64,000 nucleotides of DNA from Macrococcoides psychrotolerans (GCF_038095555.1 NZ_CP124591.1:62001-126000); one strand, 5' to 3'; positions 50,364 to 59,847 are shown, counted from the first letter of the stretch. Translations and numbers: made by a program. The notes: generated by a model not told the origin, from the sequence alone.

Positions 50364-50389
50364 AATCTCCCGTTAAGGGAGATTTTTTT
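50363..50389 (+). terminator. Terminator of the stress SDR gene
   Basis: AAATCTCCC pairs with GGGAGATTT over a GTTAA loop, then a T-run; it begins at the stop codon. Confidence 0.9.
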
Positions 50390-50474
50390 GTCAAATATAC
50401 TTATACAGTATCAGTTTTGATTTTTTGCGATATACTGTATTATCAAACCATTATTGATTTGAAAGGAACACCCT

Positions 50475-51584
50475 ATGGTCTTAATGAAAAATATGTTGAA
50501 ACGCTCAGGATTACAGTGGTTTTCATACAGTTTGACTTTAATCATATGTATTGGAGTAATTGTATTCACGCTTAATAATGATGCACTTTACAAGCAAACA
50601 ATTGCGAAGGTGACTCATGTGGAAGTTATATCGAAAGAAAGTACAATTGATGCGAATCACCGCAAAGATATTGTATATAAGCAAGTTGTAGAAATGATAG
50701 GTACGAATCATAACCATAAAGGTGAAAGGTTCATTGTTACGAATACATATACTAAAAGTAGTGCTTATGATGAGCAATATAAAAAAGGTCAGAAAGTATT
50801 TATAAAAGCCGGAGATAAATCGCAAATTATAGGTGAGAAGAGGGATACAGTTTTAGTGACTGCGCTTTCTGTGTTTACGCTACTGCTTATCATTATGGTC
50901 GGTAAGAAAGGATTCTATTCATTAATCAGTTTAATTTTAAATTTCTGTATTACGTTATTTGTATTTAATTTCTATTTATCACATAAACATATTCCGATGA
51001 TACTAATAGCGAGTGTTGCAGTTGTATTATGTACAATACTCACACTCACATTCATTAATGGATTTACGAGGAAAACATGGATTGCGATTGTCAGCACACT
51101 CGCAGCCACTTTAGTAACATTGCTCGTTGTGCAAAGCGTGATATATTTAACCTCAGCTGAAGGAATTCGCTATGAAACAATGTCTTACTTGACGATTCCG
51201 CCAAAGAAAGTATTTTTGACGACCATCCTTATCGGAACCCTTGGAGCTGTTATGGATATAGCGATCACAATTACGTCATCATTACACGAGATAAAAGTAA
51301 CGCAGCCTTTATCGAATACCAAGTCACTACGTGCATCGGGGTATGAAATTGGAAAGGATATCATCGGTCCGATGACAAATATTTTATTATTCGCATATTT
51401 AAGTAGTGCGATGCCAATTATTATATTGTATTTAGCAAATCATTCACCGATATGGCAGACGTTTAGTTTACATTGGTCGCTTGAACTTGCTCGTGCAGTA
51501 TCCGGCAGTATCGGTATCGTACTTTCAATACCAATTACGATATGGATCGCGAGCGTGATGCTTGGAGGCGAGGTGAGGCGATGA
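50475..51584 (+). CDS. YibE/F-like membrane protein (first of pair)
   Basis: A 369-residue membrane protein. TM1 is at about 16-35. An extracytoplasmic beta-rich segment of about 90 residues follows, and then seven further helices (about 125-365). GTLGAVMDIAITITSSLHEI (about 256-275) and GYEIGKDIIGPMTNILLFAY (about 293-312) are the YibE/F signatures. Function is unproven; an export role is likely from topology. A GAAAGGA site precedes the start. It overlaps the next gene by 4 bp. Confidence 0.83.
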   Translation: MVLMKNMLKRSGLQWFSYSLTLIICIGVIVFTLNNDALYKQTIAKVTHVEVISKESTIDANHRKDIVYKQVVEMIGTNHNHKGERFIVTNTYTKSSAYDEQYKKGQKVFIKAGDKSQIIGEKRDTVLVTALSVFTLLLIIMVGKKGFYSLISLILNFCITLFVFNFYLSHKHIPMILIASVAVVLCTILTLTFINGFTRKTWIAIVSTLAATLVTLLVVQSVIYLTSAEGIRYETMSYLTIPPKKVFLTTILIGTLGAVMDIAITITSSLHEIKVTQPLSNTKSLRASGYEIGKDIIGPMTNILLFAYLSSAMPIIILYLANHSPIWQTFSLHWSLELARAVSGSIGIVLSIPITIWIASVMLGGEVRR

Positions 51585-52348
51585 AGACATTAACATTACT
51601 TATTATTATATTATTCATTCTCATGGCAATCGTTGGAGGTAAAAATGGAATAAAAGCTTTTCTTGCAATATTTATGAATATATTCATGTTGGCAGTCGCG
51701 ATACTTTGTGTTGTGCTTAATGCAAATGTCATATTGGTGGCACTATGTTTCAGCATAATAATGGGATTATTTAATATATTAATCATTAATAAATATGACA
51801 ATGTGAGTATCTCTGCTTTGATTTCAACATTTATTACGTTTATTATTTCTCTTATCTTTATATATGGAGCAACAAAATTCGGTATGATTCAAGGGTTCCC
51901 GATGGAAGATGGGGAAGAGATTGCGACATATTCATTACGTATAGGCGTATCGTTTTTCAATGTCATGCTCTTTGTTATTATGATCAGTGTGTTAGGTGCG
52001 ATCATTGATTTGTCTGTTTCAATTGCATCAAGTATGGAGTATATTTATCTGAATGAGCCACATTTAACGCGTAGCGAACTGTATCGTTCCGGATTGAATG
52101 TTGCAAAAGACATATTATGTACGACAACGAATACATTATACTTTGCCTACTTAGGTACAGGGATGACACTGATAATATGGTTTAAAAATGTAGGTTATAC
52201 ATTTGAACAAATTATTAACTCTAAAGTATTTTCCCAGGAAATATTAATGATTATTTCTGGAGGAGTTGCGGTTGCAATCGCAATTCCTGTGACGTGTGTA
52301 ACAGCAAGTTATATTATTTATCATCAATTAATAGAGCACAGCGTGTAA
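51581..52348 (+). CDS. YibE/F-like membrane protein (second of pair)
   Basis: A 255-residue membrane protein with about eight helices and no large external domain. It repeats the family blocks of its partner: VLGAIIDLSVSIASSMEYIY and LNVAKDILCTTTNTLYFAYL. The ATG at 51581 overlaps the previous stop (ATGA), with GGAGG/GAGGTGAGG upstream, so the pair is translationally coupled and probably forms a heteromer. The converging mnt operon is on the other strand; a link to metal transport is not shown. Confidence 0.83.
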   Translation: MKTLTLLIIILFILMAIVGGKNGIKAFLAIFMNIFMLAVAILCVVLNANVILVALCFSIIMGLFNILIINKYDNVSISALISTFITFIISLIFIYGATKFGMIQGFPMEDGEEIATYSLRIGVSFFNVMLFVIMISVLGAIIDLSVSIASSMEYIYLNEPHLTRSELYRSGLNVAKDILCTTTNTLYFAYLGTGMTLIIWFKNVGYTFEQIINSKVFSQEILMIISGGVAVAIAIPVTCVTASYIIYHQLIEHSV

Positions 52349-52363
52349 TTACGCTGCGCTCTA
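52332..52363. terminator. Bidirectional terminator yibE/F - mntC
   Basis: TAGAGCACAGCGT pairs with ACGCTGCGCTCTA with one mismatch over a 6-nt loop, covering the end of the second YibE/F gene. Confidence 0.75.
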
Positions 52364-53287
52364 CTATTTCAATCCATTATGAATTGTTTTTATATTATGT
52401 TCCATCATTTTATAATAACTATCTCCGTCAGTGCCCTTTTGACCGATAGAATCTGTATAGACTTCGCCATAAATCGGTGTTTTAGTCATTTCGCTGAGTG
52501 ACTGCATACTACGTTTATCGACACTCGTTTCAACGAATAAAGATTTAACCTGATGTTTTTTGACAAAGTTTATTGCTTGTTTCATCTGTTCTGGTGTACC
52601 TTGTTTTTCCGTATTAATCTCCCATATATAAGCGTGGCTCAAATCATAGTCTCTACTGAAGTATTTGAACGCGCCTTCACTCGTAATTAAATGACGCTCT
52701 GACTTTGAAATATCATTGAATTTATCTTTATACTGCGCGCTTAATGTAGTTAAGCTTTTCGTGTATTGCTCCATATTATTATGGTACACTTTTGAATGAT
52801 TTTTATCTGCTTTCTCAACTGCTTCAGCGATATTTTTGCTATAAATAATCCCATTATCAATACTTAACCAGGCATGTGGATCAATTGCATTATCGTCATG
52901 ACGCTCATTTAAGAAAATTTTCTTAACGCCATCACTCACAGCGATAACATTGTCATCGTCTAATTTCTTATCACCTTGTTGTAATGCTTTTTGAAACCAC
53001 CCGCTTGAAGTTTCTAGGTTTAAGCCATTAAATAACACTAAATCAGCATCAGTAATTGCTTTAATATCTTTCGGTTTAACTTCATAGTCGTGCGGATCTT
53101 GTCCAATAGGTACGATATTAGTAATGATTGCATGATCACCCGCAATCGTTTTAGTCATATCATAGATAATAGAGTTTGATGTTACAATTTTTAATTTTCC
53201 TTCTTTTTTATCTTGTGAACATGCGCTTAATAAAATTGTTGCCAGCGCAAAGAAGACAATTATTTTAGAAAAATTTTTTGTGTTCAT
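52364..53287 (-). CDS. mntC: Manganese/zinc ABC transporter substrate-binding lipoprotein
   Basis: A cluster A-I solute-binding protein of 307 residues. The lipobox is LLSAC (Cys at about 23). Metal ligands fit the Mn-binding pattern: His in GQDPHDYEVKP, His in DPHAWLSIDNG, Glu in LFVETSVDK, Asp in VYTDSIG. The start at 53285-53287 is 9 nt from AAAGG; an ATG three codons earlier abuts the site. It delivers Mn2+ to MntB. Last gene of mntABC, overlapping or abutting mntB. Confidence 0.92.
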   Translation of the reverse strand: MNTKNFSKIIVFFALATILLSACSQDKKEGKLKIVTSNSIIYDMTKTIAGDHAIITNIVPIGQDPHDYEVKPKDIKAITDADLVLFNGLNLETSSGWFQKALQQGDKKLDDDNVIAVSDGVKKIFLNERHDDNAIDPHAWLSIDNGIIYSKNIAEAVEKADKNHSKVYHNNMEQYTKSLTTLSAQYKDKFNDISKSERHLITSEGAFKYFSRDYDLSHAYIWEINTEKQGTPEQMKQAINFVKKHQVKSLFVETSVDKRSMQSLSEMTKTPIYGEVYTDSIGQKGTDGDSYYKMMEHNIKTIHNGLK

Positions 53288-53292
53288 GAATT

Positions 53293-54120
53293 TCATCCTT
53301 TCGTAATAAATATTTTCGTTGTTTTATTGAGTGTAAATATAATGAGATAGATTATAGTTGCGATAATAACAATACATGCGCCACTTGGGACGTTCAATAT
53401 ATAGCTGATATAAATGCCGGTAACTGCACTGAATAATCCAAATGCAGCAGATAAAAGCATCATCTTGTGTAAGCTTTTAGAAATTAAATAGGCGCTTGAT
53501 GCGGGTGTAATCAACATTGCAACGACGAGTATGATGCCTATTGTTTGTAAGCTAACGACTGTAATAAGTGCTAACAGTATCATTACAGTATAATGCCAGA
53601 AGGATGGATTAATACCATTCATTCTGCTGAAGATTGGATCGAACGTCGTTAATTTAAGTTGTCTATAGCAGACAATAATAACGAGGAGTACAGCGAGACT
53701 GACAAAGAGCGTTGTATACATTGCTTCTTTCGTTACCGTAAGTATATCTCCGAACAATATGTGATATAAATTTGTCGTCGTCTCCATCATGCTGATCATT
53801 ACGACACCAACAGAGAAGAATAGAGTAAACGCAATACCAATTGCAGCATCTTTTTTCGTTTTAGAGTGGTCAGTTATTGCGCCGATAAACAAGCTTGTTA
53901 ATAGACCGGTGAATAATGCTCCAATAAACATTGGTATATGCAATAGAAAACTTAGAGCAACGCCTGGCAATACAGCGTGACTCATCGCGTCACCCATTAA
54001 ACTTAATCCACGTAATATAATGAGACATCCGACTACTCCTGCTGCGATTCCGACAATCGCTGCTGTAATTAATGCACGTGATAAGAAAGGATAGTTTGAG
54101 ATTTCAGTAATAAAACTCAT
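53293..54120 (-). CDS. mntB: Manganese ABC transporter permease
   Basis: A 275-residue permease of the ABC-3 family with about 8-9 helices. LRGLSLMGDAMSHAVLPGVA (about 37-56) is the family hallmark. TIGIILVVAMLITPASSAYLIS (in pieces, about 195-215) follows. It forms the membrane channel for Mn2+ with MntA. Its start directly follows the mntA stop, with GGAGGTG inside mntA. Confidence 0.93.
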   Translation of the reverse strand: MSFITEISNYPFLSRALITAAIVGIAAGVVGCLIILRGLSLMGDAMSHAVLPGVALSFLLHIPMFIGALFTGLLTSLFIGAITDHSKTKKDAAIGIAFTLFFSVGVVMISMMETTTNLYHILFGDILTVTKEAMYTTLFVSLAVLLVIIVCYRQLKLTTFDPIFSRMNGINPSFWHYTVMILLALITVVSLQTIGIILVVAMLITPASSAYLISKSLHKMMLLSAAFGLFSAVTGIYISYILNVPSGACIVIIATIIYLIIFTLNKTTKIFITKG

Positions 54121-54822
54121 TTAAACACCTCCTTGTACAAAATATGTTTGTTTAATATTATCTTCAGTAAGTATGCTTTTAGTGGGTCCTTCAGCAATAA
54201 TCCCTTTATTCAGTAGAATACATTCATCAAACAAATCAGAAGCTGATCTTAAATCATGATGAACGATAAAGATAAGTTTATGATTTGATTTTAATTTAAA
54301 TATGCAATCTTTAATGATTTCATAACTTTTGAAATCAATACCAACAAAAGGCTCATCCAGAAAGTAAATATCTTTCTCCTGCATAAGGCTTCGTGCAATC
54401 AATACACGTTGTAATTGTCCGCCACTTAAATCGCTGATCAGTTTATGCTGAATATCATTTAATTCCATCAAAGTCATTAATTCATTTACCTTTTTATTAT
54501 CAGAACGATGTTTCATTAAAGATGAAGCGTATAAACCAGAATGTATTGTATCAATAACAGTGATAGGAAATTCGATATCAATAGATGATTTCTGAGGGAT
54601 ATATGCACAACGTGTGAGTTGCTTAATTAATGGCTTATTATTGAGACTTACTGCTCCGGTTGAGCGAATAAAACCAAGCATACCTTTAAATAATGTAGAT
54701 TTTCCGGCGCCATTCGGGCCTAAAACTCCTATAAGCTTTCCTGTTAATTGTTGTGTATAATTAATGTCATGAAGAATATGACGTCCATCTATAGAAACGT
54801 TTAAATTATGAATTGAAAGCAT
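54121..54822 (-). CDS. mntA: Manganese ABC transporter ATPase
   Basis: A 233-residue ABC ATPase. Walker A is GPNGAGKSTLFKG (about 34-46), the Q-loop IPQKSSIDIEFPI (about 74-86), the signature LSGGQLQRVLIARS (about 133-146), and Walker B DIYFLDEPFVGID. The D2HH-type end HHDLRSASDLFDE is typical of metal ABC transporters. The ATG at 54820-54822 is spaced well from AAGGGATGG; the one three codons earlier lies inside it. First gene of mntABC behind a MntR-type box. Confidence 0.92.
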   Translation of the reverse strand: MLSIHNLNVSIDGRHILHDINYTQQLTGKLIGVLGPNGAGKSTLFKGMLGFIRSTGAVSLNNKPLIKQLTRCAYIPQKSSIDIEFPITVIDTIHSGLYASSLMKHRSDNKKVNELMTLMELNDIQHKLISDLSGGQLQRVLIARSLMQEKDIYFLDEPFVGIDFKSYEIIKDCIFKLKSNHKLIFIVHHDLRSASDLFDECILLNKGIIAEGPTKSILTEDNIKQTYFVQGGV

Positions 54823-54854
54823 AGAGACCATCCCTTTTACAAATTTTAAAAATA

Positions 54855-54874
54855 AGTTTAGGCAAACCTAAACT
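54855..54874. promoter_or_regulatory. MntR/DtxR-type operator
   Basis: AGTTTAGG-CAAA-CCTAAACT, a perfect 8-bp inverted repeat, matches the TTTAGGNNNNCCTAAA form bound by MntR/SirR proteins. It lies between divergent mntABC and mntR. Confidence 0.88.
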
Positions 54875-54950
54875 ATATTTAATATAATACTTAAAAAATA
54901 ATAAAGCAATGGGAAATTTTTCATAAAATTTAAATTTTGGAGGAAGAAGT

Positions 54951-55589
54951 ATGTTAACTGAAGAAAAAGAAGATTATTTAAAGTGTATTTATCATAACAA
55001 TGGTTTAAATGACTATGTTTCGAATAAAAAAATTGCGACACATCTTGGAATCAAGCCACCGTCTGTAACTGAGATGACGAATCGATTAGAAAAAGAGGGG
55101 TATATTACTACTAAACCTTATAAAGGTGCAATGCTGACAGAAGTTGGAGAAAAAGAAGTAGCCCGAGTTGTAAAACGTCATCGTTTAATTGAATGTTTTC
55201 TGATTGAAACATTAGGCTATCGTTGGGATGAAGTACATATTGAAGCAGAAGTTCTCGAACACCGTGTATCAGACTTATTTATAGAACGTCTCGATGAAAT
55301 GTTAAGCTATCCTAAATATTGTCCCCATGGGGCATTAATTCCAAGAGGCAGTTTACAGGAAGAGACTCTCCATGCTATTACAGAACTGAATACTGGTGAT
55401 TCATTCACACTGTCAAAAGTTCGTGATGAAGTGAGGTTGTTATCATACTTATACGAAAATGACATAAAGATCAATGATACATTAGTAATTCAATCTATAG
55501 ACGAAGCGAATCATATTATGTATTTGAATAAAAATGATCAGCTTGTAAGCTTGAGTATGGAAAATGCGAAAAAACTATACTATAAATAA
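54951..55589 (+). CDS. mntR: Manganese-dependent transcriptional repressor, DtxR family
   Basis: A 212-residue repressor of the MntR/SirR type. The HTH is NKKIATHLGIKPPSVTEMTN (about 25-44). Metal ligands are in KRHRLIECFLIETLGY (about 76-91), EAEVLEHRVSDLF (about 100-112) and CPHGALIPRG. A C-terminal FeoA/SH3-like domain follows (about 140-212). Mn-loaded protein should repress the divergent mntABC. GGAGGAAG precedes the ATG. Confidence 0.92.
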   Translation: MLTEEKEDYLKCIYHNNGLNDYVSNKKIATHLGIKPPSVTEMTNRLEKEGYITTKPYKGAMLTEVGEKEVARVVKRHRLIECFLIETLGYRWDEVHIEAEVLEHRVSDLFIERLDEMLSYPKYCPHGALIPRGSLQEETLHAITELNTGDSFTLSKVRDEVRLLSYLYENDIKINDTLVIQSIDEANHIMYLNKNDQLVSLSMENAKKLYYK

Positions 55590-55593
55590 CAAA

Positions 55594-55617
55594 AACGCCG
55601 AACTCTAGTTCGGCGTT
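55594..55617. terminator. Bidirectional terminator mntR / formate channel
   Basis: AACGCCGAACT and its complement form an 11-bp stem with a 2-nt loop; the minus strand continues TTTTTG. Confidence 0.88.
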
Positions 55618-55622
55618 CATTA

Positions 55623-56447
55623 TTATCCTTCTATTTCATTTCTACTTCCGTTTAAATATGCATAAACAAGTCCTACAAAGATGCCGCCTCCGATGTAGTT
55701 ACCGATATAAGCGAAAACAATATTTTTTAGAACATCAATCCATGATAATGCATCGATGTTATAGAACATCATTCCTGCAAACAACCCTGCATTGTAAACA
55801 ACGTGTTCGTATGCCATAAATACGAATATTACAACACCGACACCGATAAAGAATACTTTTGCCAACATTTCTTTGCATTGAAGTGAGATATAAATTCCGA
55901 TATTGATAAAGAAGTTTGCGAAAATCCCTTTTATTAAAATTGTAAGCCACGTAGAATCAATCGTTTTTGCGTTAACCGTTTTTGTAAGTGCAGCGACCAT
56001 TTCCGGCGTCATAACTTTAGTTCCTGTCATCATACCGAATAGTATGAAGCCCCCAATGATGTTACCTATAAAACAGTATGTAAAAATCTTCATCACCTTA
56101 GGCATTGAAATAACTTTATAATAAAGACCAACAGTCATGAACATAAAGTTACTCGTTAGTAGTTCCGAGTTTGTCAGCACAATCATAACGAGTGCGATAC
56201 TAAATGAAATTGCACCAAGTAAATTAATTAAACCTGGATTCGCCCCTGCAAACTGTGTTTTGACTGCGAGCATTAACACCGTCATAATTGCAAGTAAAAA
56301 TCCAGACATGACAGACTTCAGTACGTATCTGCCCGGTGCACGGTCAACCATGATTTCTTTTGTAGCTACTTGACCAACAATATTTTCGATATTAGGTTTT
56401 GAAGCGTGTGTATCTTCAAGTGTTTTTACAGGTCGTTCCAGTGTCAT
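55623..56447 (-). CDS. Formate/nitrite transporter family channel
   Basis: A 274-residue FNT protein with six helices after a polar 45-residue N terminus. TNSELLTSNFMFMTVGLYYK (about 91-110) holds the first conserved block, and GIFANFFINIGIYISLQ (about 174-190) the second constriction region. VFMAYEHVVYNAGLFAGMMF carries the central His (AYEHVV), needed for proton relay. Substrate may be formate, nitrite or lactate; sequence does not settle this. It is divergent from ahpC. Confidence 0.9.
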   Translation of the reverse strand: MTLERPVKTLEDTHASKPNIENIVGQVATKEIMVDRAPGRYVLKSVMSGFLLAIMTVLMLAVKTQFAGANPGLINLLGAISFSIALVMIVLTNSELLTSNFMFMTVGLYYKVISMPKVMKIFTYCFIGNIIGGFILFGMMTGTKVMTPEMVAALTKTVNAKTIDSTWLTILIKGIFANFFINIGIYISLQCKEMLAKVFFIGVGVVIFVFMAYEHVVYNAGLFAGMMFYNIDALSWIDVLKNIVFAYIGNYIGGGIFVGLVYAYLNGSRNEIEG

Positions 56448-56697
56448 AATACCCCTCCATATGTATGTGCATCATTTCACAATAATTTTAACACAATCAA
56501 TCAATTTTATATATAGTAATAATACAATTATTATACAATATATTTAAGGATTAATAATGACAAAAAAATTAGGATAATTATTACTATCTCTAAATGAGAA
56601 TTATAGGAATTAAATGATAAAATTTAATAGGATAAAACAATTCAATAACGCTAGTGACAACTTTAATTAAAATAATTATAAAATTAAATGTCTTTAG

Positions 56698-56754
56698 TTG
56701 ACTTGTATTACCCATCATGTATAATAAGAAATGTAGAAATTAGAATTATTCTAA
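56698..56754 (+). promoter_or_regulatory. ahpCF promoter with PerR-type box
   Basis: TTGACT (56698-56703), 16-bp spacer, TATAAT (56720-56725). A perfect 7-1-7 inverted repeat TTAGAAT-T-ATTCTAA lies at 56740-56754, just after the expected transcript start, matching PerR consensus TTATAATNATTATAA at 13 of 15. The rest of 56448-56697 is AT-rich with no other clear signal. Confidence 0.82.
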
Positions 56755-56791
56755 ATAAGAATTTTATTAGAATTTCAGGAGGAATTTATTT

Positions 56792-57361
56792 ATGTCATTA
56801 ATCAACAAAGAAATTTTACCGTTTACAGCACAAGCGTATGATCCAAAAAGTGATGAATTTGTAGAAGTATCAAATGAGTCAATGAAAGGTTCTTGGAGCA
56901 TCGTATGTTTCTATCCAGCGGACTTCACTTTTGTATGTCCAACTGAATTAGAAGATTTACAAGATCAATATGCAACATTACAAGATTTAGGTGTGAACGT
57001 ATACTCTGTATCATGTGATACACACTTCACGCACAAAGCTTGGCATGATCACTCAGAAGCAATCTCTAAAATACAGTACACTATGATTGGTGACCCATCA
57101 CATGTGATTGCACGTAACTTCGATGTGTTAGATGAAGAAGCTGGTCTTGCACAACGTGCTACATTCTTAATCGATCCAGACGGCGTTATTCAAACGATGG
57201 AAATTAACAACGATGGTATCGGTCGTGAAGCAAGCGTGTTAATTGATAAAGTGAAAGCTGCTCAATACGTAGCATCACATGATGGTGAAGTATGTCCGGC
57301 GAAATGGAAAGAAGGATCTGAAACTTTAACACCTGGTTTAGACTTGGTAGGTAAAATTTAA
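56792..57361 (+). CDS. ahpC: Alkyl hydroperoxide reductase, peroxiredoxin subunit
   Basis: A typical 2-Cys peroxiredoxin of 189 residues. The peroxidatic Cys is Cys49 in FYPADFTFVCPTELEDL, and the resolving Cys is Cys168 in GEVCPAKW. It reduces H2O2, organic peroxides and peroxynitrite, and is re-reduced by AhpF. AGGAGG sets the start. Followed by ahpF after 106 bp containing a hairpin. The codon use is clean and biased, as in highly expressed genes. Confidence 0.96.
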   Translation: MSLINKEILPFTAQAYDPKSDEFVEVSNESMKGSWSIVCFYPADFTFVCPTELEDLQDQYATLQDLGVNVYSVSCDTHFTHKAWHDHSEAISKIQYTMIGDPSHVIARNFDVLDEEAGLAQRATFLIDPDGVIQTMEINNDGIGREASVLIDKVKAAQYVASHDGEVCPAKWKEGSETLTPGLDLVGKI

Positions 57362-57391
57362 TTATTTAACTTAGCGTTAATATCTATAGTG

Positions 57392-57416
57392 CCACAACGT
57401 ATATATTGCGTTGTGG
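57392..57416 (+). terminator. Hairpin between ahpC and ahpF
   Basis: CCACAACG pairs with CGTTGTGG over a 9-nt loop with only a weak T-rich tail (TCTCTATT). It probably attenuates or protects the ahpC message so that AhpC exceeds AhpF. Confidence 0.55.
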
Positions 57417-57467
57417 TCTCTATTATCTTTAAGGTGTATAAATATACAATAAAAGGAGCATAAGTAA

Positions 57468-58991
57468 ATGTTAGACAGTAGTTTAAAACAACAATTAAGT
57501 CAATACCTTGAGTTACTTGAAGGTGAGATTATTTTAACAGCAAGTAAAGGTGAAGATAAAACTTCACAGGATATGATGGCATTATTAAATGAAATTAGTG
57601 AAATGTCGGACAAAATATCTATTAAAGAAGCAGTGCTTAAGAGAACACCTAGCTTCACAGTTGCGCGTCCTGAAGAGGAGGCACGTGTTACTTTTGCAGG
57701 TGTACCGTTAGGTCATGAATTTACATCGTTAGTGCTTGCTTTACTGCAAGTGAGCGGCAGAGCTCCAAAACTTGATGAAGCGGTAATCAATCAAATTAAA
57801 AAGATTAATCAGCCCTTAAATTTTGAAACGTTTGTAAGTCTAACTTGTACAAAGTGTCCTGATGTTGTCCAAGCATTGAACGTAATGTCGGTGCTTAATC
57901 CAAACATTACGCATACAATGATTGATGGTGCAGTATTCAGAGAAGAATCGAAAGATATTATGGCAGTACCTAGTATTTTCTTAGATGGTGAAGAGTTTGG
58001 CAGCGGCAAAATGACGGTTGAAGAGATCGTTAATCAAGTTGGTGGAGGCGCTGATGCATCAGAATTTGATGCAAGAGAGCCTTTCGATGTCCTTGTTATT
58101 GGTGGAGGACCTGCAAGTGCAGCAGCTTCAATCTATGCTGCGCGTAAAGGTTTAAGAACTGGTATTGTTGCAGAACGTATCGGGGGACAAGTAAATGATA
58201 CTGCTGCAATTGAAAACTTTATTTCTGTAAAAGAAACGACAGGTCCGGAGTTTGCTCAGAACTTAGTTGATCATATTAAGAGCTATGATATTGATGTGAT
58301 GAATGCAGTGCGTGTAGAATCGATTGAGAAAATTGATGATATGAGTTATGTCACACTTGAGAACGGTGGAAAGCTTTCAAGTAAAACATTGATTATTAGT
58401 ACAGGTGCAAAATGGCGTAATATGAACGTGCCAGGTGAAGCTGAATATAAAAATAAAGGTGTAGCTTATTGCCCGCATTGTGACGGTCCTTTATTTGAAG
58501 GTAAACGTGTTGCAGTTGTCGGTGGCGGAAACTCTGGTGTAGAGGCTGCGATTGATCTTGCTGGTATTGTAGAGCATGTCACTTTACTTGAATTTGGTGA
58601 AGAACTAAGAGCTGATAAAGTATTGCAGGACCGTCTTGCTTCGTTAAAAAATGCAGAGATAATTAAATCTGCAGCTACGAAAGAGCTAACAGGTACAGAT
58701 AAGCTTCAAGCCTTAACTTATATAGATCGTACTACAAATGAAGAACATACAGTTGATTTAGAAGGTGTCTTTGTGCAAATTGGTTTAGTGCCAAGCACTG
58801 AATTTGTTGGAGATTTAGTAGAGCGCAATAACCGTGGTGAAATCATCGTTGATCGCAATGGTGCTACAAATGTTCCGGGTATATTTGCAGCAGGGGATTG
58901 CACGGATCAAACATATAAACAAATTATTATTTCTATGGGTGCAGGTGCAACGGCAGCATTAAGTGCCTTCGACTATTTAATTAGAAATTAA
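57468..58991 (+). CDS. ahpF: Alkyl hydroperoxide reductase subunit F
   Basis: A 507-residue flavoprotein disulfide reductase. The N-terminal double thioredoxin fold carries SLTCTKCPDVVQ (CxxC at about 127-130). The FAD domain starts VLVIGGGPASAAASIYAARK (about 208-227). The thioredoxin-reductase-like disulfide is YCPHCDGPLF (about 340-349), followed by the NADH motif VVGGGNSGVEAAIDLAG. GIFAAGDCTD closes the FAD site. It passes electrons from NADH to AhpC. AAAGGAG precedes the ATG. Confidence 0.96.
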   Translation: MLDSSLKQQLSQYLELLEGEIILTASKGEDKTSQDMMALLNEISEMSDKISIKEAVLKRTPSFTVARPEEEARVTFAGVPLGHEFTSLVLALLQVSGRAPKLDEAVINQIKKINQPLNFETFVSLTCTKCPDVVQALNVMSVLNPNITHTMIDGAVFREESKDIMAVPSIFLDGEEFGSGKMTVEEIVNQVGGGADASEFDAREPFDVLVIGGGPASAAASIYAARKGLRTGIVAERIGGQVNDTAAIENFISVKETTGPEFAQNLVDHIKSYDIDVMNAVRVESIEKIDDMSYVTLENGGKLSSKTLIISTGAKWRNMNVPGEAEYKNKGVAYCPHCDGPLFEGKRVAVVGGGNSGVEAAIDLAGIVEHVTLLEFGEELRADKVLQDRLASLKNAEIIKSAATKELTGTDKLQALTYIDRTTNEEHTVDLEGVFVQIGLVPSTEFVGDLVERNNRGEIIVDRNGATNVPGIFAAGDCTDQTYKQIIISMGAGATAALSAFDYLIRN

Positions 58992-59002
58992 GATTATCAT
59001 CA

Positions 59003-59044
59003 ATACCACTTAAGTAATAACTTACATTAAGTGGTATTTTTATT
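59003..59044 (+). terminator. ahpF terminator
   Basis: AATACCACTTAA pairs with TTAAGTGGTATT over a long loop, followed by TTTATTTT. Confidence 0.85.
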
Positions 59045-59079
59045 TTGTTTGTGCTTATAATAAAATGAGGAGGAATATT

Positions 59080-59847
59080 ATGAAAAAATTATTTATCATT
59101 CTATCAGCAGTTTTATTATTAAGTGCGTGCAATCAAACAGAAGAAATTAAGCAGCAAAAAGATAAAAAGATCATTACGGTATCTGCAGCAGCAAGCTTGA
59201 AAGATGCGCTGAATGAAATTGAACAAAAATATGAAAAAAAATATCAGGCGATTGATTTAAAATTTAACTATGGTGCCTCAGGAACACTTGCTCAGCAAAT
59301 AAAATCAGGTGCGCCTGTGGATATATTTATTTCTGCTGCTGAGGATAAAGTAGACATGCTCGTTGAAGATAATAAAATAAATAAAGATGAGAAAAAATCA
59401 CTACTTAAAAATCATCTCGTACTTATCTCTAACAGTCCAATCAATAATGTACATGATTTAACATCTAATAAAATAGATAAAATTGCACTGGGCAACCCTG
59501 AATTAGTTCCTGCAGGAGCATATGGTAAGCAAATGCTTGAAAATGCTAATCTTTATCAGAAACTAGAAAATAAATACATATTAACTAAAGACGTGAGACA
59601 AGTTTTGACTTATGTTGAGACAGGGAATGTAGAAGCTGGCATTGTATATGCCTCAGATTTGAAATCTAGCGAGAAGATAAAGTATTCATTTACAATTAAA
59701 GATACATTGCATGACAAAATTATATATCCAGTAGCGATTATAAAAGATACGCATCACAAAGAAGAGGCACAAAAATTCTTTAACTATGTAGCACAGCCAG
59801 ATACACTTAAAATATTTGAGAAATATGGCTTTGATCCAATAATATAA
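59080..59847 (+). CDS. modA: Molybdate-binding lipoprotein (lone ModA)
   Basis: A 255-residue ABC-type solute-binding lipoprotein with lipobox LLSAC (Cys17). ITVSAAASLKDALNEIEQKY (about 32-51) is the ModA signature that opens the oxyanion site. NYGASGTLAQQIKSGAPVDIFISA (about 65-88, in pieces) and LALGNPELVPAGAYGKQMLE-like blocks follow. It binds molybdate or tungstate at the outer membrane face. The modB and modC genes that usually follow are absent; a terminator, an unknown gene and an MFS gene come next. GAGGAGG sets the ATG at 59080. Confidence 0.88.
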   Translation: MKKLFIILSAVLLLSACNQTEEIKQQKDKKIITVSAAASLKDALNEIEQKYEKKYQAIDLKFNYGASGTLAQQIKSGAPVDIFISAAEDKVDMLVEDNKINKDEKKSLLKNHLVLISNSPINNVHDLTSNKIDKIALGNPELVPAGAYGKQMLENANLYQKLENKYILTKDVRQVLTYVETGNVEAGIVYASDLKSSEKIKYSFTIKDTLHDKIIYPVAIIKDTHHKEEAQKFFNYVAQPDTLKIFEKYGFDPII

